Shown one piece after another: positions 7,227 through 8,985 of a stretch of 8,985 bases of DNA. Within the stretch, counting starts at the first letter, position 1. Every line of letters begins with the position of its first letter. The stretch is from Anaerolineae bacterium (GTDB lineage: Bacteria; Chloroflexota; Anaerolineae; Aggregatilineales; Phototrophicaceae). The notes under the pieces were generated by a model that had not been told where the DNA came from, did no database searches, and worked only from the letters and a program-made list of their open reading frames with translations. Made by a program: the position numbers and the translations under genes. The stretch lies in assembly GCA_028284565.1 (NCBI GenBank), contig JANQRM010000595.1, positions 1 through 8,985 on the forward strand. Direction: 5' to 3'.

Positions 7227-7436
7227 TTAAGCCCCACGCGGTTGTCTGACAATTAGCTCAGTTTGCCAGATGACTTGTTGAATAGGTAGCCGTGGGTTGT
7301 TGACGCGCTGGAATAACAGATTGGTTGTAGCATATCCCATCTACAATGTAGGCAAAGAACTGTGGTCAATAGTAGTATTCAGATATTCGCCAACCCCCAA
7401 ATTATCAAAGCCAACAATGGCCTTATCGCTTATCCG
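7227..7436 (-). pseudogene. C-terminal remnant of a second LacI-family regulator
   Basis: On the minus strand, from about 7436 to a TAA at 7227-7229, one frame encodes the end of a LacI-type sugar-sensing domain. RISDKAIVGFDNLGVGEYLN corresponds to the family's 'R-P-D-D-I-A-V-V-G-F-D' strand. MGYATTNLLFQRVNNP then matches the usual 'E-M-G-x-x-A-x-x-L-L' helix, and TELIVRQPRGA matches the common ending TELIVRxS. A TAG at 7341-7343 sits where this family usually has Glu or Gln before MGY, so the frame is broken. The DNA-binding domain and most of the sensor domain are missing. It differs clearly from the intact LacI protein in this window, so it is not a recent duplicate. Its upstream edge overlaps the last codons of the LLM gene in another frame, which marks a recombination junction. 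Confidence 0.82.
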
Positions 7437-8437
7437 AGATATGGCATCACATCTTCAGCGAAAATCTGCATCTGGTCTTTGAGTTCACTCACGCTATTCG
7501 CAGTAAAGTATGTCCCGCATAGATGCGTCACCCCCACCTCAGCGAGTGTGTGTATCTTCTGGATAAGAGCATCGGCTGTGCCTATCAGGTTGGCATCTTC
7601 AAATTGAATATCGGCTTGATCTTTGAGAGTCGATGACTTCAATGAGACCAGATGCTGATAAATCTGGCTTTGCTTAAAGTTGGCAACAGCTTCTTCATGC
7701 GTTTTGCCGATATAGGTGATTAATTGGGGTGCAATGTCGATGTTACTGCCATCGCGTCCATGTTCGCTGGCGATATCATGTAAATCGATAATTCGGGTGC
7801 GCAGTTGTTCCAATGGCATCCCTGCAGGCAACCATCCTTCCCCATACATAGCTGCACGCCGAGAGGCATTGGGATTGTTTCCGCCGAAGTACACAGGCAA
7901 GGGAGTCTGCATCGGCTTCGGATACATCTCCACATCATGATATTGATAGTATGTTCCATCCCATGAACTGGTGCGATTATCAAAGAGTTGCCGCAGGGCT
8001 TGGATGCTTTCTTCGACCATATCTCCGCGATGCACTTTGGCATTGGTTGCGAGGGCTTCAAATTCCTCACGATACGCACCCACACCCACACCTAGCAAGA
8101 AGCGTCCCTTACTCAGGTGATCGAGCGTGGCGATTTGCTTGGCAACGACCACAATGTCGCGTCGCATGGGTGTAACGAGGATACCTGTTCCGAACTTTAA
8201 GGTTGTTGTTTCTGCCGCGAGATAAGCATAGAGAATCAAAGGTTCCCAATAGTTCGGCGGGGTGGGATATTCTTCACGGACATATTGTTGCGTCGTCATA
8301 TGGTCATTGCCCCAGACCGAATGATAACCAAGGACCTCCGCATGTTTGGCGACTTCTACAATTTCATCGACAGTGGCGAAGGGAACGGGGTACATCATCC
8401 CTTCCATACAGGTGGGCAAACCCGCGCTTACAATCAT
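7430..8437 (-). CDS. LLM-class flavin/F420-dependent oxidoreductase (luciferase-like)
   Basis: This 335-residue protein has the bacterial-luciferase TIM-barrel signature. GYHSVWGNDHM is at 37-47, GTGILVTPMRRD at 83-94, and the segment QIATLDHLSKGR, LGVGVGAYREEFEAL at 101-129 is typical of coenzyme-F420 or FMN-using members. PLPVYFGG (169-176) and YGEGWLPAG (188-196) follow, with the usual helical C-terminus. It should catalyse a hydride-transfer oxidation or reduction in the cytoplasm; substrate and choice of F420 versus FMN are not decided by the sequence. The ATG has a good ribosome binding site, GAGG at 8445-8448 with 7-nt spacing. It follows the PLP-enzyme gene by 15 bp, so the two are probably one operon. 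Its last two codons and stop overlap the homology of a LacI remnant in another frame, so the native C-terminus may have been slightly altered; MPYL is nevertheless a plausible natural end. Confidence 0.92.
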   Translation of the reverse strand: MIVSAGLPTCMEGMMYPVPFATVDEIVEVAKHAEVLGYHSVWGNDHMTTQQYVREEYPTPPNYWEPLILYAYLAAETTTLKFGTGILVTPMRRDIVVVAKQIATLDHLSKGRFLLGVGVGAYREEFEALATNAKVHRGDMVEESIQALRQLFDNRTSSWDGTYYQYHDVEMYPKPMQTPLPVYFGGNNPNASRRAAMYGEGWLPAGMPLEQLRTRIIDLHDIASEHGRDGSNIDIAPQLITYIGKTHEEAVANFKQSQIYQHLVSLKSSTLKDQADIQFEDANLIGTADALIQKIHTLAEVGVTHLCGTYFTANSVSELKDQMQIFAEDVMPYLG

Positions 8438-8444
8438 GACATCA

Positions 8445-8448
8445 CCTC
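8445..8448 (-). promoter_or_regulatory. Ribosome binding site of the LLM oxidoreductase gene
   Basis: GAGG within AAGAGGTGAT on the minus strand lies 7 nt before the ATG at 8437. It sits inside the 15-bp gap to the upstream stop, as expected for adjacent genes of one operon, and supports the chosen start. Confidence 0.7.
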
Positions 8449-8452
8449 TTGT

Positions 8453-8985
8453 TTAATTATTTAATAGAGCTTGGAAGGCTTCCCAACTGCCATCAATCAG
8501 GGGGATAGCAGTTTGCCCGACATTGGTATCCTTAAATCCGTTGGATGTGTTGATACATACTAAGGGACCACGTTTATCTAAGCCGAGGGCTTTGGCATGG
8601 CGCACACCCGCAAAGGCGATTGCCGATGAAAATTCTGACCACATACCAACCTTGCCCAAATCCACTTGTGCTTGCCCAATTTCTGCTTCTGTTAACGTGA
8701 CCACATCCCCTTCTGAGTCTTGAATGGCGACCACACCGCGATAGCCATTGACCGGAACCGCAATCGCATAGGCATCGGTTGGGTCAACATCGACTTGTGC
8801 AATAGGAACACCCTCTTCAATCGCTTTTTTCAAGGGTGCGCCACTCGCTGGTTCGCAACCAATAATATGAGGCATCTCTGAAATTAGCCGGTAACGCAAC
8901 AACTCCTTGAAGCCCTTATAGACACCGAAGGTCAACTCCGCATAGCCTGTGGGAATAAATACTGCACTCGGCGCAACACGGTCTA
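8453..8985 (-). CDS. Threonine-synthase-like PLP-dependent enzyme, C-terminal part, 5' end outside window
   Basis: The last 176 residues of a fold-type II (tryptophan-synthase-beta family) PLP enzyme are visible; the N-terminal half with the PLP-binding Lys lies outside. The visible start PSAVFIPTGYAEL, then GVYKGFKEL, corresponds to the strand and loop that bind the PLP phosphate and the helix after it, followed by the 'PHIIGCEP' strand. Residues VVTLTEAEI and 'WSEFSSAIAFAGV' match the late domain where threonine synthases carry D-x-E-I and E-P-S-x-A-x-x-A-G. NTSNGFKD fits the C-terminal T-G-H-G-L-K-D region that contacts the PLP ring. The phosphate loop is poorer in Gly than in classical threonine synthase, so this may be a relative with another substrate. 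The frame stays open upstream of TTG at 8935, so that codon is not the start. It is probably co-transcribed with the LLM gene. Confidence 0.87.
   Translation of the reverse strand, partial: DRVAPSAVFIPTGYAELTFGVYKGFKELLRYRLISEMPHIIGCEPASGAPLKKAIEEGVPIAQVDVDPTDAYAIAVPVNGYRGVVAIQDSEGDVVTLTEAEIGQAQVDLGKVGMWSEFSSAIAFAGVRHAKALGLDKRGPLVCINTSNGFKDTNVGQTAIPLIDGSWEAFQALLNN

Noticed and set aside
6976..7256. Two short frames, one on each strand, in the unexplained gap
   Set aside because: They have neither ribosome binding sites nor recognisable domains and lie in decayed sequence, so I do not call them genes.
7720..8091. 123-codon minus-strand frame inside the LLM oxidoreductase gene
   Set aside because: It overlaps the intact LLM reading frame completely; its Cys- and Met-rich translation matches no family I know.
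1..8985. Defence system, CRISPR array, biosynthetic cluster or other undescribed system
   Set aside because: No repeat array, nuclease, toxin-antitoxin pair or multi-gene novelty was found. The genes are transport, regulation, metabolic enzymes and mobile-element debris.

Overview
The window looks like a piece of a Chloroflexota (Anaerolineae-like) chromosome. This is inferred from the moderate GC content, the style of the sugar-transport and LacI proteins, and an F420-type luciferase-like oxidoreductase; no marker gene confirms it. All recognisable genes lie on the minus strand, so the biological order runs from high to low coordinates. No rRNA, tRNA or CRISPR array was seen.

Region A (8985-7430): the C-terminal part of a threonine-synthase-like PLP enzyme, cut by the window edge. 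It is followed 15 bp later by a complete luciferase-like (LLM) oxidoreductase with a good ribosome binding site. The two look like one transcript, but their joint pathway cannot be named.

Region B (about 7436-6132): a scar between two operons. It contains the C-terminal remnant of a second LacI-type regulator, joined directly to the 3' end of the LLM gene and interrupted by a stop. It also contains an IS6-family transposase pseudogene without its N-terminus, with an internal stop and the first catalytic Asp replaced. The stretch of about 350 bp between them holds nothing I recognise.

Region C (6160-1664): a LacI-regulated carbohydrate ABC importer. The order is lacI, MalF-type permease, MalG-type permease, substrate-binding protein. 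Nearly identical 16-bp palindromes (core GTAATACGTATTAC) lie directly downstream of the predicted -10 boxes of lacI and of the transporter operon. This suggests one regulator controlling itself and the importer. The substrate-binding gene is last, after an 88-bp gap that carries its own promoter-like sequence with no such palindrome. No ATPase or glycosidase is present, so the energising ATPase must come from elsewhere.

Region D (1536-1): the first 512 codons of a secreted FG-GAP/VCBS repeat protein with the start of an ASPIC/UnbV domain (CRTAC family), running off the window. A possible terminator hairpin separates it from the transporter operon.

No convincing new biological system was found. 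The best leads are the matched operator pair and the LacI remnant at the LLM junction.
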